A stretch of DNA of 64,000 bases from Fragilariopsis cylindrus CCMP1102 (lineage: Eukaryota > Bacillariophyta > Bacillariophyceae > Bacillariales > Bacillariaceae): assembly GCA_900095095.1 (NCBI GenBank), contig FMBT01000301.1, positions 310,001 to 374,000 on the forward strand, in the 5' to 3' direction. Below, piece by piece: positions 43,391 to 54,693 of the stretch. Every line of letters begins with the position of its first letter. Position 1 is the first letter of the stretch. The notes under the pieces were generated by a model, which did no database searches, was not told where the DNA came from, and worked only from the letters and a program-made list of their open reading frames with translations. A program made the translations under genes and the position numbers.

Positions 43391-45769
43391 TTACACAATA
43401 CCACAAGGATTATCCCGAATAATATAGTCTTCTTCGTTAACATTACTGATGGTATTTCCTTTTGTTTCCAATAACAGACTTTGTTTCCATCGTTTTGCGT
43501 GTTTACAGAGAATTGATAATGCTTCTAATTCGCCAAGTAATACAAAACCAAGTTCGTTATTACCGTTTCCGCTTTGTTGAGGATGCTGTTGCAATAATAA
43601 TGTACGACGTAAATCAACTTCGACGGCCATAGCAAGTCGTTCTAATATATGCCATGTACGATATTCTAATGCTTTTGTTGTATGTTCATCTGTCGAAACA
43701 GGAAATAGTAAGTGAATAGGATTATTACCTCCATAATCTGTAGTTATGACCTGCATTAAATGTTGTATTGCTTGTCCATTATAGTCACGATGAGTTGTTG
43801 CTAACATTCTACACAATGATAATGCATCTACTATACCATCATCTAAGTATTCTGGGATTATTGCATTTTCTATACTAGTTGGTGTTGTTGTTGTTGGTAC
43901 AGATGCAAACCAACTTTCTAGACTGTTGGATATTTTTTTCAATGCATTCAATTTCATTTGTTGAAATTCGATACGTAATTGATATTGTTGTTGTTGTTGT
44001 TGCTGTTGGCCATCGTCATTCTCACTACTATGAGTACAACTTTCATAACCATCTTCAAATGCAAGATATTTATGTAATAGTTGACTGGTACTCTTGTCGT
44101 CATAGTCGTCCTCAGTAATAAAGAAGTCAACTTCATGAAGTTGATGATATGGTGCCAGTAATGTTGCTACTCTACGACCAGTAGATCGTTCTTTATTGAC
44201 AAAACCATATTGGGCATATATCCATGAATCGGACAAGGAAGAACCATAGGAATCATAAAGTTTTGTACCACCAGGTTGTGTGTGTATAATATCTTGTGAT
44301 GCATATGCAACGAATGATGATGATGATGACCCATCTCCTGCGGCAGCGGTGGCGGTGGATTCCTGATGGCGCTCCAACGATTGCCAACCAACATTTGGAT
44401 TTGAATGATGATCAAATGAATCAAGTAATGGTACCATACAACTTAGCAGCATTGATGAATTACGTAGATTCTCATAGAATAAAGTACGTCTATTATATGA
44501 AGTAGTAGAACTACTTGTAGGACTACTTGATTGACTATTACGACCATACGGTATATCATTAATATATGGACGATATAATTCCAATTCCTCATCACTTATA
44601 ACATGATAAGGAATTGGTCCACTACTTGCAAAACCACGTGTATTGACAATAAGACGTGCTGTTATATAATCTTCCCATGCAATACGATTTGCAAATAATG
44701 ATGCTGCAGATACAGTCGTCCCACTACTAGTGTCTGAGGATGATGATGCTTCATACAATGCTTTATATTCTGATATAAAATGTTGTAACCATCCTTTCGT
44801 TAAATGTTCTGTAAGAGATACTGTGTTTGTTGTTGTTTTTGATTTGGATAATGATAATATTGGATGAAAACTAACAAAATCTTGATACGTCGGCAGATGT
44901 TTCAGATATGCACGATGAAAACGTTCTATTTCTGGAGATACTAACCTTGACAATTTGATGTTGTTACTATTATTATGATTATGATTATAATTATTATCAT
45001 TTCTATTATTATTAACTCTATCTAATTCAAATGCTATATATACAGCTAAATATGCTTTAGGTGGTAATGCTTGTTTCGATAATATAGTGTTAGTATCATG
45101 TCTTGGATTTTGTTTGATTAAATTCAATACACGTATATCACGTAATGCATCAATTGTTGTTATCTGTACTGTAGATGGAATTTCTAATAGTCTCATTCCT
45201 GCTTGAATCATCTCCACACTTTGTTGGCTACTACCTTGACTTCTTTGACTTCTCCTTTGACTTTTAGTTCGAATACTACGATCATTATCATGTATTTCAA
45301 AGAATTTTGTATCACAATAAATACCCAATTTATTCGTTCCTTTATTATTATTACATCCGATTCGAAATAATTCTGATAATGAAGTACGTCTAGTAGTAGT
45401 TGTATTTTTGCTGTTATTTTCATTACTGTCCAACGAGGAAAAAGGAAGGAAATGTGTCTGTTGTTGCTGTTGTTGTTGTTGCTGTTTCCAAATAACACTC
45501 ACAAGAACAACAACTGCATTCAAGAAGAAAAATAGAATTAATTGCTGCTGCTTGCGGTTCCTTATGCTGCTGCTAATGATCATTTCCAGAAAAATGTCAT
45601 TTTCATAATCGACGTCGACAACATCATTATCTGTGCTGATTATTATATCCTTGGCCTTTAATCCGCATTTATTATTGGCACGTCCGCCTCCTCGTCCTCC
45701 CCCACTACCGGGTCTTGTTTTCTTCTTCTTCTTGTTGTTGTTGTTGTTGTTGTTTACTGATGATGACAT
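43391..45769 (-). CDS. SET-domain protein, Rubisco-LSMT/SETD3-like class, membrane-anchored (792 aa)
   Basis: Starts at ATG 45769. After a basic Asn/Lys/Gly-rich N-terminus there is a hydrophobic helix at about 76-95 (LILFFFLNAVVVLVSVIW), so the protein may be anchored in a membrane or carry a signal anchor. The SET signature is at about 446-460, MVPLLDSFDHHSNPN, equivalent to the D-x-x-N-H-x-x-x-P-N motif, followed by FVAYASQDI, a G-T-K-L-Y-D-S-Y-G strand and QYGFVNKE at about 519, which correspond to the conserved S-Y-G and Y-G-F-x elements. The helical C-terminal half (from about 590) fits the substrate-binding domain of the LSMT/SETD3 class of protein lysine or histidine methyltransferases. 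The canonical Asn-His pair is Asp-His-His here, so activity should not be assumed. Insertions of Ser, Thr and Gln runs are frequent. Confidence 0.75.
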   Translation of the reverse strand: MSSSVNNNNNNNKKKKKTRPGSGGGRGGGRANNKCGLKAKDIIISTDNDVVDVDYENDIFLEMIISSSIRNRKQQQLILFFFLNAVVVLVSVIWKQQQQQQQQQTHFLPFSSLDSNENNSKNTTTTRRTSLSELFRIGCNNNKGTNKLGIYCDTKFFEIHDNDRSIRTKSQRRSQRSQGSSQQSVEMIQAGMRLLEIPSTVQITTIDALRDIRVLNLIKQNPRHDTNTILSKQALPPKAYLAVYIAFELDRVNNNRNDNNYNHNHNNSNNIKLSRLVSPEIERFHRAYLKHLPTYQDFVSFHPILSLSKSKTTTNTVSLTEHLTKGWLQHFISEYKALYEASSSSDTSSGTTVSAASLFANRIAWEDYITARLIVNTRGFASSGPIPYHVISDEELELYRPYINDIPYGRNSQSSSPTSSSTTSYNRRTLFYENLRNSSMLLSCMVPLLDSFDHHSNPNVGWQSLERHQESTATAAAGDGSSSSSFVAYASQDIIHTQPGGTKLYDSYGSSLSDSWIYAQYGFVNKERSTGRRVATLLAPYHQLHEVDFFITEDDYDDKSTSQLLHKYLAFEDGYESCTHSSENDDGQQQQQQQQYQLRIEFQQMKLNALKKISNSLESWFASVPTTTTPTSIENAIIPEYLDDGIVDALSLCRMLATTHRDYNGQAIQHLMQVITTDYGGNNPIHLLFPVSTDEHTTKALEYRTWHILERLAMAVEVDLRRTLLLQQHPQQSGNGNNELGFVLLGELEALSILCKHAKRWKQSLLLETKGNTISNVNEEDYIIRDNPCGIV

Positions 45770-46475
45770 GGTGTCGTATCGGTCGATAGTAAATTCAAAT
45801 CAAAGGAAAAGGATGACGATGGTATCAAAATTATTGAATGTATTATTTATTTTATTCATTATGTGTAGCTCTGTTCAATCTAAAAAAGTAATAATCTACT
45901 ACAGTACACATCATTATTGAATTACTCATCATCGCGCCGCTATTATTTTATTTTTGAAAATCGCATTGTTTCGTAGCACGTGGTAACAATGTGAAGAGGA
46001 ACGTGCTGATTTACCACTGTATGTTACTTAATGTACTTTGGTGGTAGGCAGGATCAAGATCTGCGCGAATCTTTGAGACCCCAATTAGGGCGATAACAGT
46101 AATTAACGCGCTAACTCCAAAATAATCAAAGATTGGCATTTTTGCGCGTTAGTGACTTGTTAGCTAGCTAACAACTCACTAACAACTCACTAACAACTCG
46201 CTAACAGTCGTCATAATGGCATTAGAAGCTAGGTACGTTCGGTCGACATGTTAATAGAACCAGAAGTAGGAATATATTTGGTAGGGTTCGATTGGGGGAG
46301 AGTGAATGCTTTCACGACGTACCCATCCTCTCCCTCTTCTTTGCAACGTAAATCATTATCTTCATTACAAAAACAATGTTCTTCATTGAGGGTATTTCCA
46401 CATATAAGAGAATATTAGTAAATTCATCACAGGAACAACCGTGATGTTGCTGTTCTGTTTTTGTTCTATTCTGTT
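45770..46475. other. Intergenic region with short tandem repeats
   Basis: No gene seen. A palindrome GTTAGCTAGCTAAC (about 46158-46171) runs into three tandem copies of a 12-mer (AACAACTCACTA, about 46167-46207). This may be the remnant of a small inverted-repeat element. Confidence 0.45.
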
Positions 46476-48250
46476 TCAATATAATGCATATGGGTTCCAA
46501 TTATGTTTTGATTTTGCTTCCAGATACTTTGCTGTTTGTTGATGAAATGGAACATTCAAATTATTACCATTAATAATATCAATACTAGATGAACTAATAG
46601 TAGTCCTACTACTTGAAGCAGAAGAAGACTTATCATTATTATTATTACCAAGTTGTTTTTTGTTTGGTGGTGGTGGAGGTCCAACAAAATCGAATGCTAT
46701 ATAATGAATCATATCTATTTGTGTTAATGCATCAATTAATGATGTATACCATTGACCTTGCCAATGTAATAATGTACAATCTTTTTGTATTGCGGTACGT
46801 TGATTTTTTGTTAACATAGTTGTTGTTTCATTTGTCTTATATAAATTCATACCACAATATGCTTTATTTGTTGAATCTTCTAAATGGATTCTATTTCTAT
46901 ACCATGGTTTTTCATTCGCAGTAAAATGTATAAAATCACTATATGGTGAATTCTTCCTGCTTTTTTTACTCCTAAAAACATCTTCTAAATCATATTCATA
47001 TTTTTTAATTATTTTATTACAATTCCCACCTTCCTCATTGGTGTTGCTGTCATAGTAGTCATCATAATAGTCATATTGTTCTACTATATCATTAATAATT
47101 ATAGATGATTCATTTCCCTTTATATATTTTACATAATGATATAATAACCCTTGATCAGTGTGACTACCATAAAAGTCCCATTTGGTATTCAAACCACCCC
47201 CATCACTACCAGTAACTTTTTTCCATACATCTGGATATTGTATGGTATGTCCCCAACCTCTGTTGATATCCCAATAGGGATACGATCGATTAGAATAATT
47301 ATATTTTTGAACATCTATTATTAATTTTGTTAGAAGTAAATAATCAGAATGATTGGGTGTTAAGACAAATATACCACCACTCGCTGGAACAGACATATGA
47401 GCAATAATTAAATTTTGTTTCCATCCGTTAAATGGAATTTTGTTGTCGCTGCTTTCGTCCTCTTCTTCATCAGCGTAATTATTATCATCGTTATCATCAT
47501 CATCGTCATCATTACTGCCAGATTGTGTTGTTGATGATTGTGTTGTTGTTGACTGGACCGGCAATTCAAATAAATAATTTAAATTACAGGTTGGATATAT
47601 ATCAGAATCTAAATACATAACTTTTTCATATTGGATCCAATTTAATATTCGAAATTTTTCAAACATTAATCCATAGAAACAATCTAAATCAGGTTCATCT
47701 ATACGTAACATTGGTATATATTGGAGTTGTATATTCATTCGTTGTAATACTAATGTTTCTTTTGTCGATAATTTTTGATTACTAGATTTAGTATTAGTAG
47801 ATGTTGGTTTCATTTGTATCATTACTATAAAATCAGCATCTTTATCGGAATCAAATTTTTGTAATTGATATACAGCACTTATAATTGAATATAATCCACC
47901 ACGATGATACGTAGGATTACTACTACCTTGTGGTCGTGTTTGTGAGCTATTATTATTATTATTTAAGTCGTCATTGTCATCATCATCCCCATCGTATCGA
48001 ACAACACCACCAAGTAAAAATGCATATGCAAATCGTTTCTTCTTCTTATTATTATTACTATTATTATGCGTCGTCGTTTCATCTATTGTCTCGTCTAATG
48101 ATTGGTATTGGACATGCTGTTGACGCTTTGCTGTTGCATCAGTAACTTCTGTTGCTGCCGAAGTAATAGATGACGACGAATTTGATCTTGTTTTTGTTTT
48201 TGTTTGTGTTTGTGTTGTCATCCTCGTTGTCATCCTCGTTGTTGGTGCCA

Positions 48251-48281
<31 letters not shown>

Positions 48282-48638
48282 ATCGTTATTATAATATAGC
48301 GTGACTGCTGTTATATTCAATGCACTAATAAGAACCAAAAATAATATTCCTGCTGTAGTAAATGACATCCTCCTTTGTTTCTTATTATTATTAGATGGAG
48401 GAGGAAGAAAATTATGATCATGATGATTATTACGAGGACTGTGATGACGACGACGACGAAGTAGACGACTACTATTACGATGTCGATTTAGAATGACAAC
48501 ACTACAGGAACACAATAACGACGTCCACCACGATGAAGAATCATCACATCTTTCTTCCCTATTATTATCTGGAATATCATTATCATTATCGTCGTTATTA
48601 TTGTGGAAGTTGTTACCCCGTTGACTTATTGGAATCAT
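46476..48638 (-). CDS. GT8 (glycogenin-like) glycosyltransferase, type II membrane protein (720 aa)
   Basis: Starts at ATG 48638. A basic, Asn-rich cytosolic tail is followed by one helix at about 95-116 (AGILFLVLISALNITAVTLYY), consistent with Golgi anchoring. The catalytic domain starts at about 205 with RFAYAFLLGG and includes YRGGLYSIISAVYQL. The D-x-D motif YLDSDIYP at about 341-348 binds metal and sugar nucleotide. Further blocks are ASGGIFVLTP, SHTDQGLLYHY at about 490 and HFTANEKPWY, the H-F-x-x-x-x-K-P-W motif of GT8 enzymes. Low-complexity inserts (Asn, Asp, Thr, Ser) separate the blocks. The donor and acceptor sugars are not predictable. It is divergent from the SCCPDH-like gene at 49250 and tail-to-head with the SET gene. 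Confidence 0.82.
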
Positions 48639-49249
48639 TACTATTATTCTTATCTATCGTCGATTCGTTTTGTCGTTTTTGTTTAGTCGTTATTGTTGTT
48701 GTTTGTTGTTCCATTTTCTTTCTTCACTTTTATTACTATATTCAATGGGTCAAAATAGAAGATCCGTGGTTGTATTCTCTGGGCCTTTTTTTTGTTTTTG
48801 TTTTTGTTTGAACGACCATCATTACGAGCGTGAAAGAAGTGTGATTGAGATTTATTTCCGACTGAAAATGCGAAAATTCATCGAATCAAATAATGAATTG
48901 AATCGAATGAGTCAGTCGAGTTAATCAATTCATTCACTGATCCAGTCTTTTTTTATTGTTGTCGTGGCTGAAAAGCAACAATATAAAGAACCGAGATCTT
49001 TATACACTCTCTATTTTAGATTTTCGTTCGAAGTTTTCCGCTTGTAACACACACCTCACGATTGAATCAATCATTGATGATGATGCTTGTTTGAGGTAGC
49101 ACGTACACAATACACTGTACGCATACGTAGAGACAAAGCAATCGTTCATTAAAGCTGGTAAGAAAGATCTTGATCCTTCCTATAACTAAACTAAACGACG
49201 CGACCTTTCTCTTTATTTAGGTGCATTAACTAAGTGACAAATTGAAGGT
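48639..49249. promoter_or_regulatory. Divergent intergenic region
   Basis: 611 bases between the GT8 and SCCPDH-like start codons, expected to hold both promoters. TTTTGTTTTTG-rich near the GT8 gene. No TATA element was clear. Confidence 0.35.
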
Positions 49250-51322
49250 ATGCGACAACAACAACAACAAAAGCAACAGATTACGCGAATACTTCTTTTG
49301 TTAATTCTAGTTGCTCTACTATCGTCGTTAGATTCAATTTCTTGTTTCTCTACTACTATTACACATACCGCACTACTACGACGATCATCGGTATTTGCTT
49401 CTACTCTAGTGGACGGTGGACGACAGTTATTACAGCAGCAGCAGCAGCAGCAGCAGCAGCGATCATCATCTATTTACGACAGTCGTAGTAGTAGTACAGC
49501 AAAGATGATGTCTTCACGTACCGAAAATGAAAATGTGAATACTAACGATGAGAAATTGAAATCAAAATTAAAATTTCATGAAATAGTAGAACGTGATCAA
49601 AAAGTAATTCCAATTGTATCATTCTCATCATTAGCATTAAAATTATTCGTGGTGGTACCAATATGGGTAACAGTTGTAGTACCGTTAACTATCACATATC
49701 AAATTGGTAAAGCAATCGTGGAACGAATTGATTCATTACGGATCAAGAAAGGAGACGACAATCCTGATGCCGTCGTCACATCCACCACCACCGAAAACAA
49801 AAAAGAAGAAGAACCATTATTGATTGTCGATCCAAAATATATTATACCAAGAAAAGAACGTAAATATGATGTGGTTATGTTAGGTGCCACAGGATTTACT
49901 GGTGGTTTAGCGGTACGTCATTTAGCGAAGACATATTATTACAATAATAATGATGGAAACAATGGAAACAATAACAAAGTAGGTAGTAGTACTATTAAAT
50001 GGGCAATAGCTGGACGATCGGAAGTCAAATTAAAACAAGTATTAGAAAAGTTAGCAATGGAATTAAATATACCAAATCTGGTCAATGATATTGATATTAT
50101 TATATGTGATACATCGGATGACAATCAATCCACATTAAAAGAATTAGTCTATAATACAAAAAGTATTGCCACTACGGTTGGTCCATTTTCAATATATGGT
50201 GAAAATGTGATCAAGTATTGTGTCCATTATGGAACACATTATACGGATATCACCGGTGAAACATCCTTTGTTAAATTAATGAAATCCAAATATCAACATA
50301 TAGCACAACACACTGGTGCACGGATCCTGAATTTTTGTGGTAATGATTGTGTACCATGGGATATCTCCTACAACTTATTAGCAGATGAATTTAATAAAAG
50401 TGGTGCTTCCTTTGGTGATAATGAAAGTTTAGAAAAATTGGAATTTATTAATGAATTTTCATCGAGTGCATCCGGTGGTACATTAAAAACAATGTGTATG
50501 GGTATTGATGGACGGTTAGCAAAACCATTACCAAAAGATGAGACTATATTACGACGGAATGGTGATATCGACCATGATCCACCAATGGAAAACAAAATAT
50601 CATTTGGTATTGAATCTGGTGTTCCAAAACCATGGAAAATGACTTCTGATAATAATAGTAATAATAATAATAATGCGAATAATAAAATTATTACTGCGCC
50701 ATTTGTTATGTCAGGTGTCAATTATGAAGCAATTAGTTGGTCCCATGCATTACGGAAAGATCCAATTTGTAGTTATAAAGAACAATTAGTACAACCAGAT
50801 TTAAAAACAGCATTAGATGGCGTATTGGGTTTAACTATTTTTTTCACGTCATTAATGAATCCAATCACTGGTAAACTATTAGAAAAATTTGTTATCACAA
50901 AACCAGGTGATGGACCAACAATGGAGGATATGACAAATAAATATTTTTTAGCTGTAACCGGTACAGCCTATGGCAGTAAAGGAACAATACTACAATCATT
51001 ATTATATTATAATAAAGATCCTGGTTATTTAGAAACAGCAAGAATGGTTATAGAATGCTCATTATGTTTAGCAACATCATTTGTAGATAATGACGATGAT
51101 AACGACGATGATAACGACGATGATAACGATAAAACTAAAACTCAAATTACTGGTGGTGGGTTTTATTCACCAGGATTTGCATTACGAAAAGTATTATTAA
51201 AAAGATTAGTTGATACAGGTTGTTATTATGAATTACGAGTTATACAGGAAGCAGAAGTAGAAGCAGCAGCAGCAGCAGAAAAAGAAACAGCAGAGTTAGC
51301 ATCATCATCAGGATCATCATAA
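49250..51322 (+). CDS. Saccharopine-dehydrogenase-like oxidoreductase (SCCPDH family) with N-terminal targeting extension (690 aa)
   Basis: Starts at ATG 49250. Residues about 12-32 are a signal-peptide-like stretch (ITRILLLLILVALLSSLDSI) followed by SCFSTT, where the Phe after Cys could be a plastid-type cleavage site, and a Ser/Arg/Gln-rich transit-like segment. A second hydrophobic segment lies at about 120-150. The Rossmann fold begins at about 208: YDVVMLGATGFTGG, then WAIAGRSEVKLKQVL, TVGPFSIYGENVIKYCVHYG, TDITGETSFV at about 335 and ILNFCGNDCVPWDI. These are the defining blocks of the SCCPDH family, distantly related to lysine-pathway saccharopine dehydrogenase; the substrate is not known. 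The core is about 480 residues, slightly longer than the usual ~430, with Asn and Asp runs in loops. The Ala/Glu tail is low complexity. Confidence 0.85.
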   Translation: MRQQQQQKQQITRILLLLILVALLSSLDSISCFSTTITHTALLRRSSVFASTLVDGGRQLLQQQQQQQQQRSSSIYDSRSSSTAKMMSSRTENENVNTNDEKLKSKLKFHEIVERDQKVIPIVSFSSLALKLFVVVPIWVTVVVPLTITYQIGKAIVERIDSLRIKKGDDNPDAVVTSTTTENKKEEEPLLIVDPKYIIPRKERKYDVVMLGATGFTGGLAVRHLAKTYYYNNNDGNNGNNNKVGSSTIKWAIAGRSEVKLKQVLEKLAMELNIPNLVNDIDIIICDTSDDNQSTLKELVYNTKSIATTVGPFSIYGENVIKYCVHYGTHYTDITGETSFVKLMKSKYQHIAQHTGARILNFCGNDCVPWDISYNLLADEFNKSGASFGDNESLEKLEFINEFSSSASGGTLKTMCMGIDGRLAKPLPKDETILRRNGDIDHDPPMENKISFGIESGVPKPWKMTSDNNSNNNNNANNKIITAPFVMSGVNYEAISWSHALRKDPICSYKEQLVQPDLKTALDGVLGLTIFFTSLMNPITGKLLEKFVITKPGDGPTMEDMTNKYFLAVTGTAYGSKGTILQSLLYYNKDPGYLETARMVIECSLCLATSFVDNDDDNDDDNDDDNDKTKTQITGGGFYSPGFALRKVLLKRLVDTGCYYELRVIQEAEVEAAAAAEKETAELASSSGSS

Positions 51323-52615
51323 TTATCAGCATCATCATAGGCATTTGACTGACGTCGTACAATGTACACTGTGCAGCAGTAAGCAGCAGCAGCAAAAGTA
51401 AAAGACAATTATAAATATAAATATAAACACTACAATTGTACTCATATAGTTTTATTCTTTATTCAAAGGTGTTCAGCATGGCATGTTCAAACTTCTGTTC
51501 GCTTCGCAAAAGCAAACGTCTTAATTACTACGGCAGCTACGTTATCCCTGCTTAATAGAAGTGAACCGCGTTCGCGTATGCGTGTAAATGGACGTATATG
51601 GCGTGAACGAACTTTAGACGACTAAGTTTCGGTCAATACTAGGACCTAAAACAAACTTGATAAATAGAAAGTGTTCTAAATTGAATGAGGAAATGGATTA
51701 TGTCATTGACTTGGGGTCTAAGACCTAATTTTGGATGAGTTAGGGTTAGGGTCGTATTAGTGCTAATTATCAAAAATTTCGTAAAATTCTGCGCGAAAAA
51801 AAAAAACAAATCTTATCCCTTGAACAATTTAAAAAGCATGTTTTAGTTGTCAGATCCACCTAAATCAATGAAATAATAATGTCTTTCTATTTGTCTTTAG
51901 AAGAGGGTCAGGTTTTTTTATCTATTTTTTTTTGATTCAAGACGCCCAATGGCATCATGGTATTGTGATTGATGGATGAGGATCCGATTTACACGCACCT
52001 CTTTTTTAATCGCAGTTTGCTAAGTGAAGAATACATCATATCTTTGGATTCAAGTGATCTAGGAGGACTTAGTAAAATAAACAATAGTCCAAATTTGTAT
52101 AAGGAAAAATAATATGCTATCACTTTTGTCTTGAAACGAGATTTCCGATTTTCGCAGCCCCCTCAAAAACCTCCATTTACACGCGGCGTATGCGTGTATT
52201 TCCTATTAAGGGCTGTACTTCTTCACCTGCAACGAACGCCGTGAGGAGCAAGTGAAGAAGTCCCATCGTACAGTAGTAGTAGCGCTTTATTCTCATGGTG
52301 ACTCGTCGCGGAGCAATTAAATATTGCATTGTCGATGTATCAAAAAGCAGGTCGTGCGTGTGCGACTTGAAAATATCTCTCAAAAGAGGGCATATACAAA
52401 TATATAGTTTTAGATATTAACGTATGTCAAGATAGTCCTAAACCATCAATAGGTTGAAGAGTTGTTTTAATTGAATCTAATAATGCATGCATGAATCGTA
52501 GGTGGCGCATATTACAACATAAAAGCTTCATTACGAAGGAACGAAAGAAATACCAATTTTAATTGTTACTGTAAATGAAACAATCACAATAATAATAACA
52601 GAAACTAAATACTCA
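51323..52615. other. Intergenic region, no gene seen
   Basis: No supported gene on either strand. It contains two tandem TTAGGG words (about 51739-51750) and several A or T runs. The last part should hold the promoter of the gene at 52616. Confidence 0.4.
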
Positions 52616-54693
52616 ATGATGACGCCGACGCCGATGCCGACGCCGACGCCGATGCCATACGGCGAAGATTTACTGACAAAAGAACTAAGTCAACTAAGTT
52701 TTAAGGATCGAAATGATTATCAAGGTAAGTACAGTTAATTTAAAATTGTCGTGTCGTATCGTGTCATATGTTGTGTCGTGTTGTGTCGTTCAGGTGTCGT
52801 GTCCTCGTGATGAAGATAATTCCTCTTCGATTTCGATTCATTCGAGCTCGTTCTTATTCTTACAGTACACTTTCGGTGTGGCTGGCTACTGCTATTCTGG
52901 GTGTTGGGGCTACTGCTCTAACATTTATCGTTTATCGTTAATCGTTTATCTTATTTTCTTTTTTAATTCTCCCACACAACACAAAACAAAACAAAGATGA
53001 AATACATTCTGTCAAATGTTTAGCAACGGATGAAACACCTGATTTAATTCAAAAATCAATCGATGAATTACAAATTGAAATTGATACAAAAATTCCAGAA
53101 TATCAAAAGGTTGCCTACTTACAAAGTCAACGTACCGTAGAAGGACGTTCATTTGTGAATTCCAAAAAATTTCGACTGCGTTTTTTAAGATTTGAATTAT
53201 TTGATATACACAAAACTGCCATCCGGATGTTATCATGGTTAGATAAAGCATTAGAGTTATTTGGTTCGGTGGCATTAGAAAGACCAATCAATATATCCAC
53301 AGATTTTTCACCACATGAATTAAAAATATTCCGGAAAGGTTATCTCCAATTATTATCGGTTCGAGCCACTGGTACCGGTCGACGGATTGTTTGTGCCCTA
53401 CCCTACGATGAAGAATACTATACATCCAAACAAGTTATATTTAAAATTTTCATGTATATATGTTGGGTGATAGGGAATGACATTGATACACAACGGAAAG
53501 GATTTATCTTTATAATCATGTTTGATTCCTCATTTTATCAAATTCCACATATATTGGGTGCAGGTGTATTAGTTCCATCCACTCAATGGTTACCTGCTGT
53601 CCGAATCAGTGCGATGCATATCTGCACGCCGGATACACCCTTTTTTCGACTCAGAAGAAGCTTTCTAACAATGGCAATTGGATCACATAATCGTGCAAGA
53701 TTAAAGTTACATATTGGTACATCCATTGAATTACGTTATATCATACAAGTATATGGTATACCAATAGAATTTATACCAATTACATATACTGGAAAGATAA
53801 AATTATTATATGTAAGACAATGGTTAAGAATACGTAATATGATCGAAAATCAGGATGAACTAAGGCACAAGATGATGGCTCCAGAATTAAATTCTAATAC
53901 CAGTACCATTATTAATACCAATACAATTGATACCAATACTATTAGTAGTAATGATGATAGTATTGTTATTGTAGAAGCACCATATTTGAATGATATTCTA
54001 TTTAAGATGGGTGTTTCATTGACAAATCATCCTGGTAATAACACATTACGGAATTTAATTGATTCTAAAGTGAAACAATTACATGAAAGTTATAGTGATA
54101 ATCCATCACAGCAACAATTTCCAAAGAAGGACATAAAAAAGACATTATTATTCGAAATAATGGACGAAATTGTACATAAGTATGGTGGTCGTTTTCTTTA
54201 CTGGCATCAAGATAAAACTATGTCCGACGTGTGGTGGGTGTTAATGCAACCCAATGGCAATAATGGCAATGACAAGAAATTAATTTTGCAAAAAATTGAA
54301 CATTTATTTCGTAAATCATATCTAGTGCAACAACAACAACATCAAAAAAGAATAAAAACAAAACATACTATGAAACAGCAACAGCAACAGCAGTTACAAT
54401 CAATACAAAAAACTAATACAACAGCTGCTACAGATATCAACAGTAATTGCAACATTAGTAATGATCGTAGGATTATTAATGACCCACCTGTCGCTGCTAC
54501 TACTTCTACTACTACTGTAAATCAAAATGGTGGAACATTTTTATTCCATTCTCTTGATGGTAAAAATAGCACCAACTGCGGCAACGGAAACAACAATGAT
54601 AATAATACAATAATGGCAATCACTTCGTCGTCGCCATCAAGATCATCGTCATCATCAGAATGCTTTGGTATGAATTTTTTTTCAAGTGGTTAA
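52616..54693 (+). CDS. CRAL-TRIO-like plus DUF6824 protein (two exons, 601 aa)
   Basis: Predicted join 52616..52724 and 52997..54693 with matching phase 1. Exon 1 encodes a Met/Thr/Pro leader and LTKELSQLSFKDRNDYQ, and exon 2 continues with DEIHSVK, a helix conserved at the start of many diatom proteins. Residues about 90-310 (KFRLRFLRFELFDIHKTAIR, LQLLSVRATGTGRRIVCALP, KGFIFIIMFD) resemble the CRAL-TRIO-like lipid-binding domain seen in diatom families. A DUF6824 domain follows at about 365-470: NDILFKMG, TNHPGNNTLRN, KKTLLFEIMDEI, GGRFLYWH and WWVLM. The usual G-R-G after L-F is K-M-G here, so this copy is divergent. The tail is Gln/Asn/Ser-rich. Taking only the long second frame would begin at a non-ATG codon at 53155 and lose the N-terminus. 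Confidence 0.82.
52725..52996 (+). other. Intron of the CRAL-TRIO/DUF6824 gene
   Basis: 272 bases, donor CAAG/GTAAGT and acceptor ACAAAG, phase 1. It contains a GTGTC/GTCGT-rich stretch. Confidence 0.82.

Noticed and set aside
46158-46207. CRISPR-like short repeats
   Set aside because: Three adjacent 12-mers without spacers in a eukaryotic genome; a simple tandem repeat.
51739-51750. Interstitial telomere repeat
   Set aside because: Only two TTAGGG words; too short to claim a telomeric origin.
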